This document shows positions 1-9,000 of a stretch of 64,000 nt of DNA, piece by piece. Both the position numbers and the translations under genes were made by a program. Where the stretch lies: contig NZ_VWPH01000003.1 of assembly GCF_008630535.1 (NCBI RefSeq), forward strand, positions 310,001 to 374,000. The letters are read 5' to 3'. Origin of the DNA: Saccharopolyspora hirsuta. GTDB lineage: Bacteria; Actinomycetota; Actinomycetes; Mycobacteriales; Pseudonocardiaceae. The notes beneath the pieces were generated by a model. It had not been told where the DNA came from. It was given only the letters and a program-made list of their open reading frames with translations, and made no database searches. Within the stretch, counting starts at the first letter, position 1. Each line of letters opens with the position of its first letter.

Positions 1-1818
1 GTGGTAGGCCGCGCACCGGTGCGGTTCGCGGAACCGGAAGTGGCTGGCGTCGGTGAGCGCCCGGACCCGGACCCCCGGCGGGTGCACCTGCCGGACCGCC
101 GCGTCCAGCTGCCGCAGCCGGACCAGCATCGCCAGCTCGGCCAGGTCTGGCAGCCCGCCGAGCGCCTTGAGCCGCGAGCCGTCCTGCTTCAGCGACGGCC
201 CCACCACCACGAACCGGATCGGCTCGCCCGCCTCGACCGGCGCGCGCAGGTCCCGCTCCGCGGCCGCCAGCGGGTACGCCGACCTCGACGCGCCGAACGG
301 CTTCGCGGTGATCACCTGCCACACCGCGCGGACCGGATCGGTCCCGGCGGCGACCTCCCCGCCGAGCTTCCGACCGCTGGTCACCGCGGTCGCCACCAGC
401 GCATCCACGATCCGCGCTTGGTCCGCTGCGGTCAGCTCCGCGCCGCGGTCCCAGATCGTCGGGCGGGTGCTCAGCTCCCCGACCCGCAACGCGCTGACCG
501 AGGTCGCGTGCGACAGCTGCGCCTCGCGGGCGTGACCGCGGCCGAGCGGGACCGGGTGCGGCAGCGACTCGAACGTCGCGATGCCGTCGGCGTCGTCCGA
601 GGTGAACAGCGGCGCGCGGACCGGGACCACCAGCGCGGACGGGAAGGCTGAGCGCAGCGCGGCCCGGTTGGTGGCCGAGTCGTCGAACGCCGCGACCAGC
701 TCGTGCTCGCGGAATTCGCGCAGCGCGGCCACCTTCTGCTCGGCGATGCTGCGCGCCGGGTCGTCGTCGGACGTGCGCAGGTCGAGGTGCCCGAGACCGC
801 AGCCGGTCAGGAACTCCTCGGTCGCGGCGCGCACCCGGTTCCGGCGCCCGGTCAACCAGACGACGCGGGCCCCGGCCTGCTCCAGGTCCCGCACGTACCG
901 CTTGATCCCCGGCGCGAGGACGTCGGTCCGCAGCGCCTCCCCGTCCCACGCGATGTTCCGGCGGAACTCGGTGTACAGCTCGTCCCAATCGAATTCGGGG
1001 TACCGCTCCCGCAATCCGTTCCGCGCCAGGAACGACGGCCATCCCGACCGGTAGAGGCCGGGCAGCACGGCGAGCCGGTCGGGATCGGCGAACTCCGCGA
1101 TGCCGCCGACCCGGCGCAACGCCTCGCGGACCCGCTGCTCCGGGTGCACGGCGCAGAAGTCCAGGTCCACCGCGACCAGCGGGCGCGGCAGCCCGCGCTC
1201 GCGGCGGCACCGCGCGCTGCGCTCCCGGACCGCCCGGAGCACCTGGCGCAGCACGTCGTGCTGGCCCGCTTCCACGACGTGCAAGAACTTCCGCCACGGG
1301 TGGTCCCCGGCCAGCGCGGCCGCGGTCTCCACCGACAGGTTGCGCAATTCCTGCGCGACGACCTCGTCGAACGCGCCGCGGATGCGGTCCCGCTCGTCGC
1401 CGGTGACCAGCACCGCGGCCACCGCCAGCTCGTCCAGCTGGCCGTCCAGCGCGGTGATCGCCACCGGCACCTCCGCACCGGTGGCCGGGCGGATCCCCTC
1501 GACGACGATCCGGCCGGTGGCCGAGGATTCCGCGCCGAGCTCCACACCCACCTCGCCCACCGGCAGGAAACCCCTGGCCAGCAGGCCGCGGAAGGTGATC
1601 AGCAGCGGCCGCACCACGAACTCGGCGAGGTGGTCCCGCGCCCGCCAGTCCGGTGGCTGGTCGGCCACCAGCCGCTTCAGCGCCAGCACATCACCCGGGA
1701 AGTCGCTGCGCGCCAGCTCACCCAGGGCGAGCCAGTTCTGCGGTGCGGGGGCGCAGTACAACCGCAGCAGCGCGTCGTCGGCGAGCACCCTCCGCAACCC
1801 GGTGCGGAACTCCGACAT
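1..1818 (-). CDS. HAD phosphatase / isonitrile synthase-like fusion protein, 3' end outside window
   Basis: The frame is open from an ATG at 1818 to the window edge, giving 606 visible residues; an in-frame ATG at 1842 is the alternative start. Residues 1-200 are of unknown function, but the stretch at 67-106 (VRPLLITF, ATGRIVV) recurs in the paralogue at 6095-9523. Residues 215-400 look like a HAD-superfamily phosphatase: D218-L-D220, LTGR at 322-325 and FDD at 378-380. From about 525 the protein resembles DIT1/PvcA isonitrile synthases: a loop at 540-545 (GPSLKQ), GGLPDLAE at 554-561 and HPPG at 579-582. Known members of that family make amino-acid isonitriles using ribulose 5-phosphate. 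Activity here is inferred, because the usual GFPAKSP loop is changed. No PvcB-type oxygenase is visible nearby. It may be a duplicated relative of the 1142-residue protein. Confidence 0.72.
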   Translation of the reverse strand, partial: MSEFRTGLRRVLADDALLRLYCAPAPQNWLALGELARSDFPGDVLALKRLVADQPPDWRARDHLAEFVVRPLLITFRGLLARGFLPVGEVGVELGAESSATGRIVVEGIRPATGAEVPVAITALDGQLDELAVAAVLVTGDERDRIRGAFDEVVAQELRNLSVETAAALAGDHPWRKFLHVVEAGQHDVLRQVLRAVRERSARCRRERGLPRPLVAVDLDFCAVHPEQRVREALRRVGGIAEFADPDRLAVLPGLYRSGWPSFLARNGLRERYPEFDWDELYTEFRRNIAWDGEALRTDVLAPGIKRYVRDLEQAGARVVWLTGRRNRVRAATEEFLTGCGLGHLDLRTSDDDPARSIAEQKVAALREFREHELVAAFDDSATNRAALRSAFPSALVVPVRAPLFTSDDADGIATFESLPHPVPLGRGHAREAQLSHATSVSALRVGELSTRPTIWDRGAELTAADQARIVDALVATAVTSGRKLGGEVAAGTDPVRAVWQVITAKPFGASRSAYPLAAAERDLRAPVEAGEPIRFVVVGPSLKQDGSRLKALGGLPDLAELAMLVRLRQLDAAVRQVHPPGVRVRALTDASHFRFREPHRCAAYH

Positions 1819-1875
1819 TTCTTCCGGACGGCACAAAATCATCTCCCATCAAGGATTTTCGGCGACTTCGGCGAG

Positions 1876-1924
1876 CGAATTCGCCGGAGCGCGACGAGAA
1901 TTCGACTGCGGTGAAACGAATTCG
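1876..1924. promoter_or_regulatory. Three GAATTC palindromes at two-helical-turn spacing
   Basis: GAATTC occurs at 1877-1882, 1898-1903 and 1918-1923, each inside a (G/A)(C/A)GAATTCG context, 21 and 20 bp apart. This puts the three dyads on one face of the helix, 58-105 bp upstream of the leftward gene that starts at 1818. A regulator array is an inference. I see no gene in the rest of 1819-2154. Confidence 0.35.
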
Positions 1925-2154
1925 AAGCGGACGCGGTGCTGGTCACCGCGCCCGAGCGCGTGGCGTTGCGCACCGCCCGGACGGTCCTGTCCGGACGGGG
2001 AAAACGCCCCGGTCAGCCGAAAAACCGGCTGCTACCAGGGAAGATGCGGAGTTCGGCCGGACCGAACGCGGCTGCGCCGATCGGCGAAGCACCAGGAAGG
2101 AGGGCCGGACAGCGCCGCGCGTCAACGATGACGCGCCGGTCGCCGAGCGGTCAT

Positions 2155-2460
2155 TCAGCGTCGGTGAGTTGCACCGACGCCGAGTCCACCGGGTTCTTCG
2201 AGGCGGAGCAGCGCGGCCCGACCGCGGCGCTCGAGCTCCCGCCGGCTGATCCAGCCCTTCGCGTAGCAGCGGTACACCTGGGCGAGCAGCACCAGTTCGG
2301 CGAGGTGGTCGGCGTGCCGCCGCCGGAGGTCCGCCGGCAGCAGGGGCAGCGACGCGACCTGGGAGTTCACCACGTCGTCGAGCACCTGGGCGGAGCGCAA
2401 CGCGCGCATCCGGCGCCAGCGCGGGAACAACTTCCCCAGCAAGAACTCCGCGACCATCAT
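2155..2460 (-). CDS. Small hypothetical protein
   Basis: About 101 residues if translation begins at the ATG at 2460 (a second ATG follows at 2457, and a TTG at 2481 is possible). The product is basic and Leu/Arg/Ala-rich, probably all helical, with no signal peptide, membrane segment or recognised catalytic motif. It begins with MMVAEFLLGK and has a short acidic-hydrophobic middle (ADHLAELVLLAQ). I do not recognise the family. It lies in the same direction as the two large HAD/isonitrile-synthase-like genes, with gaps of more than 120 bp on either side, so co-transcription is unproven. Codon usage is that of a normal high-GC gene, which is the main reason to accept it. Confidence 0.5.
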   Translation of the reverse strand: MMVAEFLLGKLFPRWRRMRALRSAQVLDDVVNSQVASLPLLPADLRRRHADHLAELVLLAQVYRCYAKGWISRRELERRGRAALLRLEEPGGLGVGATHRR

Positions 2461-2605
2461 CGACAACCCATCCAGTTGCAACGCCCTGACGGATCAGTTC
2501 CCTCGTATGATTTACCCCTTCGGGTCAGCGTCGTCACCAAGAATGACCAAAAGAGCGTGGCGATCGGGTCAAGATCGCCCATTCGGGCGCACATCCCGGT
2601 AGCGG

Positions 2606-3559
2606 TCAGCTGTACGGCGCCCACTGCGCGGCCAGATCGCCGTCGCGCATCGTGCGCAACCGCCGGTGCAGCTGGTCGCGGAGCCCCGGATTGCTGCGCA
2701 CGATCGGCAGCACCCCGGTGGTGATCTTCAGCTCGCGCAGCTCCCGCAGCACCGGGAAGCCTTCCCACTCCGTGACGTCGAAGCCGTACGCGGCGGCCAG
2801 GTCCTCGTACCACGCCGACGGCTGCCCCATCCGCAGCCGACCGACCGCCAGCGGCGTCAGGTCCCACTCCGGCGGGCCGATGCACAGCGAGTCCAGATCG
2901 CACAGCAGCGGGCCGTCCGGACCACCGATCACGTTGCCCAGGTGCGCGTCCGCGTGGATCACGCACTGCTGCAGCGGGAACCGCAGCTCGGCCAACCGCT
3001 CCTCGACGTGGTCGGCGCGCTGCTCCAGGAAGTACCGGTCGGCGGGGTCGATGTCCACCGCGTCGGTCAACCGGCGCCGGATGTCGGCCATCGGCTGCCA
3101 GTCCAGGAAGGTCGGCGACAGCGGTTTCGAGTGCATCAGCCGCAGCAGCTCGCCGAGGTCCGCCCCGCTCGGCACCGGTCCCAGCTCCGGCACGTACCGC
3201 CAGAGCGTCGCCAAGTGCTCCCCCACCTGGACCGGCTGCTCGAAACCGGGCAGCAACCGCACCGCCGGAACCCCGTGCACGGCCAACCAGCGCGCGGCCT
3301 CGACTGCGTTGAAAGCTCGGTACCCGAACGACGGGGACAGCACCACGCGGACGATGACGGGATCGTCGCGGAGCAGGAAAACCCCGTTGTTGATGAATCG
3401 GATCAGTCGCGCACCCCGCGGGTCCAGTCCGACGGAGGCGCAGATCTCGGCCAGCGCCAGGCCCAGTTCAGGCGGGACTCGCTGACCCTGTTCCACCTGG
3501 TATGTCTGCATGTTCATGGTTCTCAAACCGACGCACCGGTCGCGACCCAGCAGCCTCAC
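2606..3559 (-). CDS. APH-family phosphotransferase (aminoglycoside/choline kinase-like)
   Basis: A 317-residue protein of the APH/choline kinase fold. The catalytic loop reads HADAHLGNV, with the catalytic Asp and Asn, and is followed by the metal-binding segment CDLDSL. The ATP-site strand (GVFLLRDDPVIVRVV) lies near residue 75. The substrate cannot be deduced; many APH-like kinases act on small metabolites rather than antibiotics. The GTG at 3559 overlaps the stop of the upstream regulator gene as GTGA, suggesting translational coupling. An ATG at 3517 is an alternative start, and neither has a strong ribosome site. The coupling to an XRE-TPR regulator suggests the two proteins act together. 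Confidence 0.8.
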   Translation of the reverse strand: MRLLGRDRCVGLRTMNMQTYQVEQGQRVPPELGLALAEICASVGLDPRGARLIRFINNGVFLLRDDPVIVRVVLSPSFGYRAFNAVEAARWLAVHGVPAVRLLPGFEQPVQVGEHLATLWRYVPELGPVPSGADLGELLRLMHSKPLSPTFLDWQPMADIRRRLTDAVDIDPADRYFLEQRADHVEERLAELRFPLQQCVIHADAHLGNVIGGPDGPLLCDLDSLCIGPPEWDLTPLAVGRLRMGQPSAWYEDLAAAYGFDVTEWEGFPVLRELRELKITTGVLPIVRSNPGLRDQLHRRLRTMRDGDLAAQWAPYS

Positions 3560-4923
3560 GACTGCCGGAACTGCCGGACCTCGTCGAACAGGTCGCGGGC
3601 GTCGGAGTTTGCCCGGTGCTTGGCCGCTTCCAGCTCCAACGGCTTCAGCCGGTCGGCGACCCGAGCGGATTTGACCCGCTCCCCGTGCTGCAGCGCGCGA
3701 CGACCGACCTTGATGCCCTCCTGGACGTCACCGGCCCGGAAGTGGTTGGTGGCCTGCAGGCTCAGCCCGAAGACGTGGGTGCGCTGCATGTCCGCGCCGT
3801 AGGCCTCGTTGCACTTGATGGTCTCGGCGACCGCGATCGACGCGTGCTTCTTCGGGTCGAACACGGCCAGCGCGTCGTGCGCGGAGCCGATCATGCCGTG
3901 CAGGTCGTTCTCGTTGAAGAACCGCACCCAGTCCGGCGCCTCGCTGGCCTGCGCCCGGGCGAACTCGTCCTTCGTGCGGCCCACCATCTTCTGCACCTGG
4001 TCGGGCTTGTTGAGCATCCCGTACGCCCAGGCCTCGTTCGCGCACAGCACGGCGACGGTCAGCGCCGAACCGGACTCCTGCGCGGCGATCTGGCCCAGCT
4101 GGAACAGCTTCAACGCCTCGTTGGGCTCCTGGTGGTGCAGGTACACCCGGCCCATCCGGTACAGCACGCTGGCCAGCAGCCCGTGGTCGTCGGCCTGCTT
4201 GGCGAACTCCAGCGCCTTGCCGAAGTGCCCGCGCGCCGGGTCCAGCAGGCCCACGTCGAAGGACGTCCACCCGGCGAGGCTGTGCATGTCGGCCAGCGCG
4301 ACGAACAGCTGCTTGCGCACCAGGTCGGTGGAGGTCGAGTCGAGCAGCTGCTGCGCCCAGGACAGCTGGGCCACCACGGCGTCGCGGCAGGTGCCGCCGC
4401 CGTAGCGGTAGTCGAGATCGCGCAGGGCCTTGGTGGCTGCCTGGATCTGCTGCACGTCGGTCATGCCGATCCGGGCCGGCGCCGGTGTCTGCGCGTTCGC
4501 GGGAAGCCAGCTGCTGGCCTCCCCGAACACGGCAGCGCCCATGGTCACCTGGGCGGCGTGGGACAAGAACTTCCGCCGCTTCACCGATTCGTCCTCCTCA
4601 GCTTCGAGGGCGTTGGTCGCGTTAGCGACCCGCATCGCGGTCGCCCCGTCGTAAGCGAGGCCCATGTAGCCCCGCGGGATACCCAGCCCGTCGGCGATCC
4701 TGGCCAGCACGTCGTAAGCCATGACCTGCCGACCCTTGAGGATCTCGGACACCTCGGATTGCGACTGGCCGGTGGAGGCCGCGATCTGGCGCTGCGAGAC
4801 ACCGCGTCGGCGCAGTTGCTTGTAGATCTCGCTGACGTCCCGCCGGGCCAGGGCATCCCGCATCTCCCGATCGTTCCAGACGTCGGGTGTAACGGGAGAG
4901 CCGCTAGAACCGATGATGTTCAT
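3556..4923 (-). CDS. XRE-family regulator with TPR domain
   Basis: 455 residues. Residues 30-100 form an XRE helix-turn-helix (SQRQIAASTGQSQSEVSEILKG), followed by a linker (KRRKFLSHAA, an odd twin-arginine-like stretch common in this family) and a helical TPR-like C-terminal half (about 150-440) typical of peptide- or ligand-sensing actinomycete regulators. The stop codon overlaps the start of the APH-family gene. The 222-bp region between this gene and the rightward small gene at 5146 should hold divergent promoters, and autoregulation is plausible. The target genes are unknown. The nearest candidates are the coupled kinase and the large HAD/isonitrile-synthase-like genes. Confidence 0.82.
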   Translation of the reverse strand: MNIIGSSGSPVTPDVWNDREMRDALARRDVSEIYKQLRRRGVSQRQIAASTGQSQSEVSEILKGRQVMAYDVLARIADGLGIPRGYMGLAYDGATAMRVANATNALEAEEDESVKRRKFLSHAAQVTMGAAVFGEASSWLPANAQTPAPARIGMTDVQQIQAATKALRDLDYRYGGGTCRDAVVAQLSWAQQLLDSTSTDLVRKQLFVALADMHSLAGWTSFDVGLLDPARGHFGKALEFAKQADDHGLLASVLYRMGRVYLHHQEPNEALKLFQLGQIAAQESGSALTVAVLCANEAWAYGMLNKPDQVQKMVGRTKDEFARAQASEAPDWVRFFNENDLHGMIGSAHDALAVFDPKKHASIAVAETIKCNEAYGADMQRTHVFGLSLQATNHFRAGDVQEGIKVGRRALQHGERVKSARVADRLKPLELEAAKHRANSDARDLFDEVRQFRQS

Positions 4924-5145
4924 TTAGACCCCCTGACGCTCTGCACGGGCGTTGGTCGCAGAGTAAGGGCACTGCGGCAACCCGGTGAAGTCCGTTTCGG
5001 TAGAGGTGATCGGTTGCGCTGAAGTTCGCCGACCGCTCGTCGTCGCCATTGGCCCGGTCACCGCCCGACGACTAGGCGAACACGGCCGACTGGGACCAAT
5101 CTAGTCATCAGCAAGCAACCGAGCACGGACGGGACGGGAAGCGAA

Positions 5146-5397
5146 GTGGACGAGCAGGCGCGGGAGACCGGGATCGGCCGAACGGCCGAGTCCGCTGCTG
5201 CGTCCGCCGAACACCGGCGGTGGTGGCAGGTGGACTGCCGCGACCTGTCGAACGCCCACCGGACCCTGGCCGTGCTGGTCGATCGGGATGAGGTCGAGCT
5301 CGTCGGACCGCCCGGCCACGCCGCAGTGCTCTCCGCGCTGGGCGTGCGCCAGTTGTCAACAGCGTTGCGGGATGCCGCGACGCAGGCGAGAAAGTGA
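5146..5397 (+). CDS. Small hypothetical protein divergent from XRE-TPR regulator
   Basis: 83 residues from a GTG at 5146, with a purine-rich GGGACGGGAAG stretch upstream that could serve as ribosome site. The protein has a Ser/Ala/Glu-rich N-terminus and a compact C-terminal domain with alternating strands and helices (WWQVDCRDL, TLAVLVDRDEVELVG). There are no membrane segments or known motifs. It is followed after 13 bp by the zinc-finger-like gene, so the two form a small operon divergent from the XRE-TPR regulator. I do not recognise the family. Confidence 0.6.
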   Translation: MDEQARETGIGRTAESAAASAEHRRWWQVDCRDLSNAHRTLAVLVDRDEVELVGPPGHAAVLSALGVRQLSTALRDAATQARK

Positions 5398-5410
5398 CGG
5401 TGACGTTTCA

Positions 5411-5749
5411 GTGGACGAGATCCTGGGTCAGGTGCTGCGCAGCGCGGTTCGCGAACGGCTCGACATGCTGAGCGAGCTCGCGGACCGGGCGGACGCCACC
5501 TCCCTGCTCTCCGTGGCGCGTTCCGAACTCCCCCGGCTCACCGAGGGGTGGCGAACGCTGCTCACCGCCCACGAAGCCGACGAGAAGGGCAACTGCCCGG
5601 AGTGCTCCAGCCGTTGGCGCCCGCAGAAAGCACCGTGCTCGGTGTGGCGCTCGGCGTACGAGCACCTGGTGGCCGGTGCCCTGGCTCCCCGTCCCGCACG
5701 GCACCAGCGCCCGGCGCACGCTCTGCGCCCGGTGGCGCCGGTGCCGTAA
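5411..5749 (+). CDS. Small protein with putative CPEC zinc-binding motif
   Basis: 112 residues from the GTG at 5411; the frame is open upstream to 5288, but that would overlap the preceding gene. The N-terminal half is helical (DEILGQVLRSAVRERLDML). The C-terminal third contains a CPEC pair followed 11 residues later by a third Cys, then by Trp and His-containing segments, which suggests a small zinc ribbon. Function is unknown. It probably shares an operon with the gene ending at 5397. A bidirectional terminator follows at 6006. Confidence 0.6.
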   Translation: MDEILGQVLRSAVRERLDMLSELADRADATSLLSVARSELPRLTEGWRTLLTAHEADEKGNCPECSSRWRPQKAPCSVWRSAYEHLVAGALAPRPARHQRPAHALRPVAPVP

Positions 5750-6005
5750 AGCCGGCGGACTCGGTCCCGGACAGCAACACCTCCTCCCCGACCCCGGACA
5801 AGACCGAGAAACCGCCAGGTGGCGGCCGATGGGCGACTGGTCGCGTTTCCCCGACCTCGACCACCGCGCATCGGCCGCCACCGAGAAGAACTCCACAGCT
5901 TCCGCGGGCTGGTGCTGACGCACTCCCCTCCCCCCGACCGGTGCCGGTCCGCGGACTCCAACAGCTCCGGCACCCGTTTCCCCGGACGGCCCCGGAGCGA
6001 GGGTG

Positions 6006-6054
6006 GAAAGGCCCTGGCAGCTCGATTCCCCGACCGAGCGGCCAGGGCTCTTTC
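6006..6054. terminator. Bidirectional terminator-like hairpin
   Basis: GAAAGGCCCTGGC at 6006-6018 pairs with GCCAGGGCTCTTTC at 6041-6054. It lies between the convergent genes ending at 5749 and 6095, 40 bp from the end of the large leftward gene. The rest of 5750-6094 contains no gene I can support. Confidence 0.65.
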
Positions 6055-6094
6055 CCGTTCTTCAGGACGATCCGGTGTGGACGATCGGCGCCGG

Positions 6095-9000
6095 TCACTT
6101 GCGGCGGAGGCGGGCCTTCGCGGTGAAGTGCTCGTCCAGCCGCAGGCCGGGCTGCGGCGCCGCGCCCCGCGGGGCGGGGACGTGCTGGGGCTCGGCCGGG
6201 TGCGTGCGGTCGGCCGGGACCATCGCCCACGGCTGCCGCGGCCCCAGCAGCGGGGAGTAGACCGGGACGAAACCCTGGTCCAGCAAGGAGATCGCGAAGT
6301 CCACCGCCACGTTGCCGCGCGGGTCCAGCACCCCGGTGCCCTGCCACGGCAGCAGCCCCGAGCCGCCGAGGTAGGTGAAGCCCGGGCAGCCCTTGCGCAC
6401 CGCGCTCAGCGTCAGCCGGACCCGGTTCGGGATCATCCGCTCGTAGCCGAACTCCTCGTCCACCTGCATGGTCGCCATGTAGCGGATGACGGTGTGCCAC
6501 GCCCGGCGCAGCACCGCGCAGCGCGCTTGGCGCACCTCGGCGGACACGCTCTGGTCGCCGAGGTTGTAGACGTCGGCGTAGATCGCGGTGGACCACTCCA
6601 GCCGGTCGACGCCGGTCGGCACCGACACCGGCACCGAGTACACCATCGACATCAGGATCTCCCGGAACAGCCCGATGACGTGCGGCGCGAAGTCGTCGGC
6701 CCCGGCCGTCCACCGGTGCACCCGCTCCAGGGTGCGCAGCGGGTTGTCGGTGATGTCGAACTCCCGCAGCGATTCGCCGAGCAGCCGCCGGTACTTCGCG
6801 ATCCGCTCGGCCCGCTGCGCGGGCAACCCCGGGCCGAGCCGCTGCTCGGCGACCACGTCGACGTCCTCGACGAGGGTCCGGTCCCCGATGCCCGCCAGGT
6901 CCGCGTACTCGCGCAGCTTGCGCTGGTAGGCGTCGGTGATCGCGGCCGGGCGGCTCCGGAAGTGCCGCCCGTCGGTGAGGATGTTGAAGTGCAGGCCGGG
7001 CGGGTGCACCGCGCTGATCGCCTGCTGCATCTCGCGCAACCGGGCCATCGCGCCGAACTCGGCCAGGTCGGGCAGCGGACCGCCCGCCTTGAGCCGGTTC
7101 AGGCACTGCTTGACCGGGAAGCCGAGCAGCACCACCTCGATCGGTTCGCCGCGCCGCACCAGCGGTTCGACGTCCGCGCGCAGGTCGGCGAGCTGGTAGT
7201 TGGACCGGGATCCCTTGAAGAACTGCTTGCGGGTGAGCACGTGGTGCACCGCGGCGAGCACCTGCTCGGGGTCCGCCGGACCCGGCCGGTCGAGGCCGAA
7301 CTTCGCCGCCGCGGCACCCCCGGTCCGCATCGCCGCGCGGTCGACGTCGGCGAGCACCGAGTCCACGATGTCGCGGGTCTCCTGGGCGGTCAGGTGCACG
7401 GCCCAGCGCTGCGCCAAGCGGTTCTTGCGCAGCGCGCCGATCTGCAGCTCCTCCAGGGAGTGCGTGTTGGACAGGCGCGGTCCGATGCGCTCGTCGGGGC
7501 GCGGGCGGGTTTCGAAGGTGGCGATCACCTCGTCGCGGTCCGCCCGGCGCCCGGCGGCGAACCCGGGGACCTGCACCGCGATCGTCCGCGCGCCGCCGAA
7601 CTCCGCGCTGAGCGCGCCCCGGTCGGCCCGCTCGTCGTCGAAGACCGCGACCACGTCGATCTCGCCGAGCTCGGCGGCCTTCAGCGCGGAGCCGCCGTCC
7701 TCCGGACGGCAGCACAGGGTCACCTCGGCGATCCCCGCCGCGGCCAGGACCTCCTCGGTCTGCTCGCGGTACCGCTCCTTGCGCCCGGTGTAGAACACCA
7801 CCTGCCCACCGGCGTCCTGCACGTCCCACACGAACCGGGCCAGGCCCGCGTTGACGCTGTCGGTGCGCAGCCGCTCGCGCGGGCGCGCCAGGAACGCGCG
7901 GACGAAGTCGGCGCGCACCCCGGCCCAGTCCACCGCCGGGTAGCGCTCGCCCAGCCCGCTCCGCTCGACGAAGTCGTCCCAGGTCTCCGGCGAGTGGGTG
8001 GGCAGGACCGGGAGGGTCCCGGCGCTGGCGAGCTCGAGGATGCCCTCCGGGGCGCCGGGCCGCGGACCGGCGGTCGCGCGGGCGGCGTCGAGGACGCGCT
8101 GCAGCGGGACGAGCCCGCACAGGTCCACGTCGATGGCGACCGCGGGTTTCGCGAGGTCCGGGTTCCACCGGCGCTGCCGGGTGCGCTGCTGGACCTCGTC
8201 GAGCACCGACCGGAGCACCGCGTCCTGCTCCTCCGGCACGGTGTGCGCGTAGCACTGCAGCGGCTGCTCGCCGGAGAGCAGCTCCGCGGTGCTCGGGTCG
8301 AGGTAGCGCAGCTCCTCGGCGATCACCCGGTCCACCGCGTGCCGGATCTGCCCGGTCCGGCGACCGCCGCCGAGCTCGGCGAACCCGGTGCTGAGCCGGT
8401 CCAGCGTGCCGACCAGCGCGCGGACCCCGGAGGCCACCTCGGCGCGGTTGGGCTCCCAGCTGACCCGCTCCTGGTCGGTGACCACGATCCGGCCGGTGGC
8501 CTGCAGCTCCGGGGACAGCTCGACGGCCAGCCCGGTCTCGTCCAGCGCGAACAGCCCGATCCGGTGGACGTCGAGCGCCACCCGGAAGGTGCGCAGCAGC
8601 GGTCGGACGAAGTGCTCCAGGAAGTACTCGAGCTCGTCCTCGCGCCATTCGAAGCGGTTGTCCAGCACCACGCGGAGCAGTTCCGGCGTGCCGTCGGCGT
8701 CCGGCCGCAGCAGCGCGGAGAGCGGTACGGCGATGGTGCCGCCGGGGTGGGACGGGTGCGCGGGCGCCGGTTCGGCGAGGCGGAGCAGCGCCGCCGCGCC
8801 GGTCTCGGTGTCGACCACGGCGCCCGGAACGGGTTGGGCCGCGCAGTGCATCCGCAGGTTGGGGTCCTCGGCGACCACCGCCGAGAACCGCTCCCAGCAG
8901 CGGAGCTGCCGTTGCGCGCGGTCCCGCGAGGCGACCGCCCGCAGCTGCACGGTGCGCGCCCGGTCGGTGACGCTGATCTGCCCGTCGGGCAGCTGCACGG

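Noticed and set aside
2606-3559. Aminoglycoside resistance gene
   Set aside because: APH-fold motifs alone do not indicate antibiotic resistance, and the gene is coupled to a regulator.
3502-5022. Rightward open frame of about 500 codons
   Set aside because: It lies opposite the XRE-TPR regulator gene, whose domains are clear.
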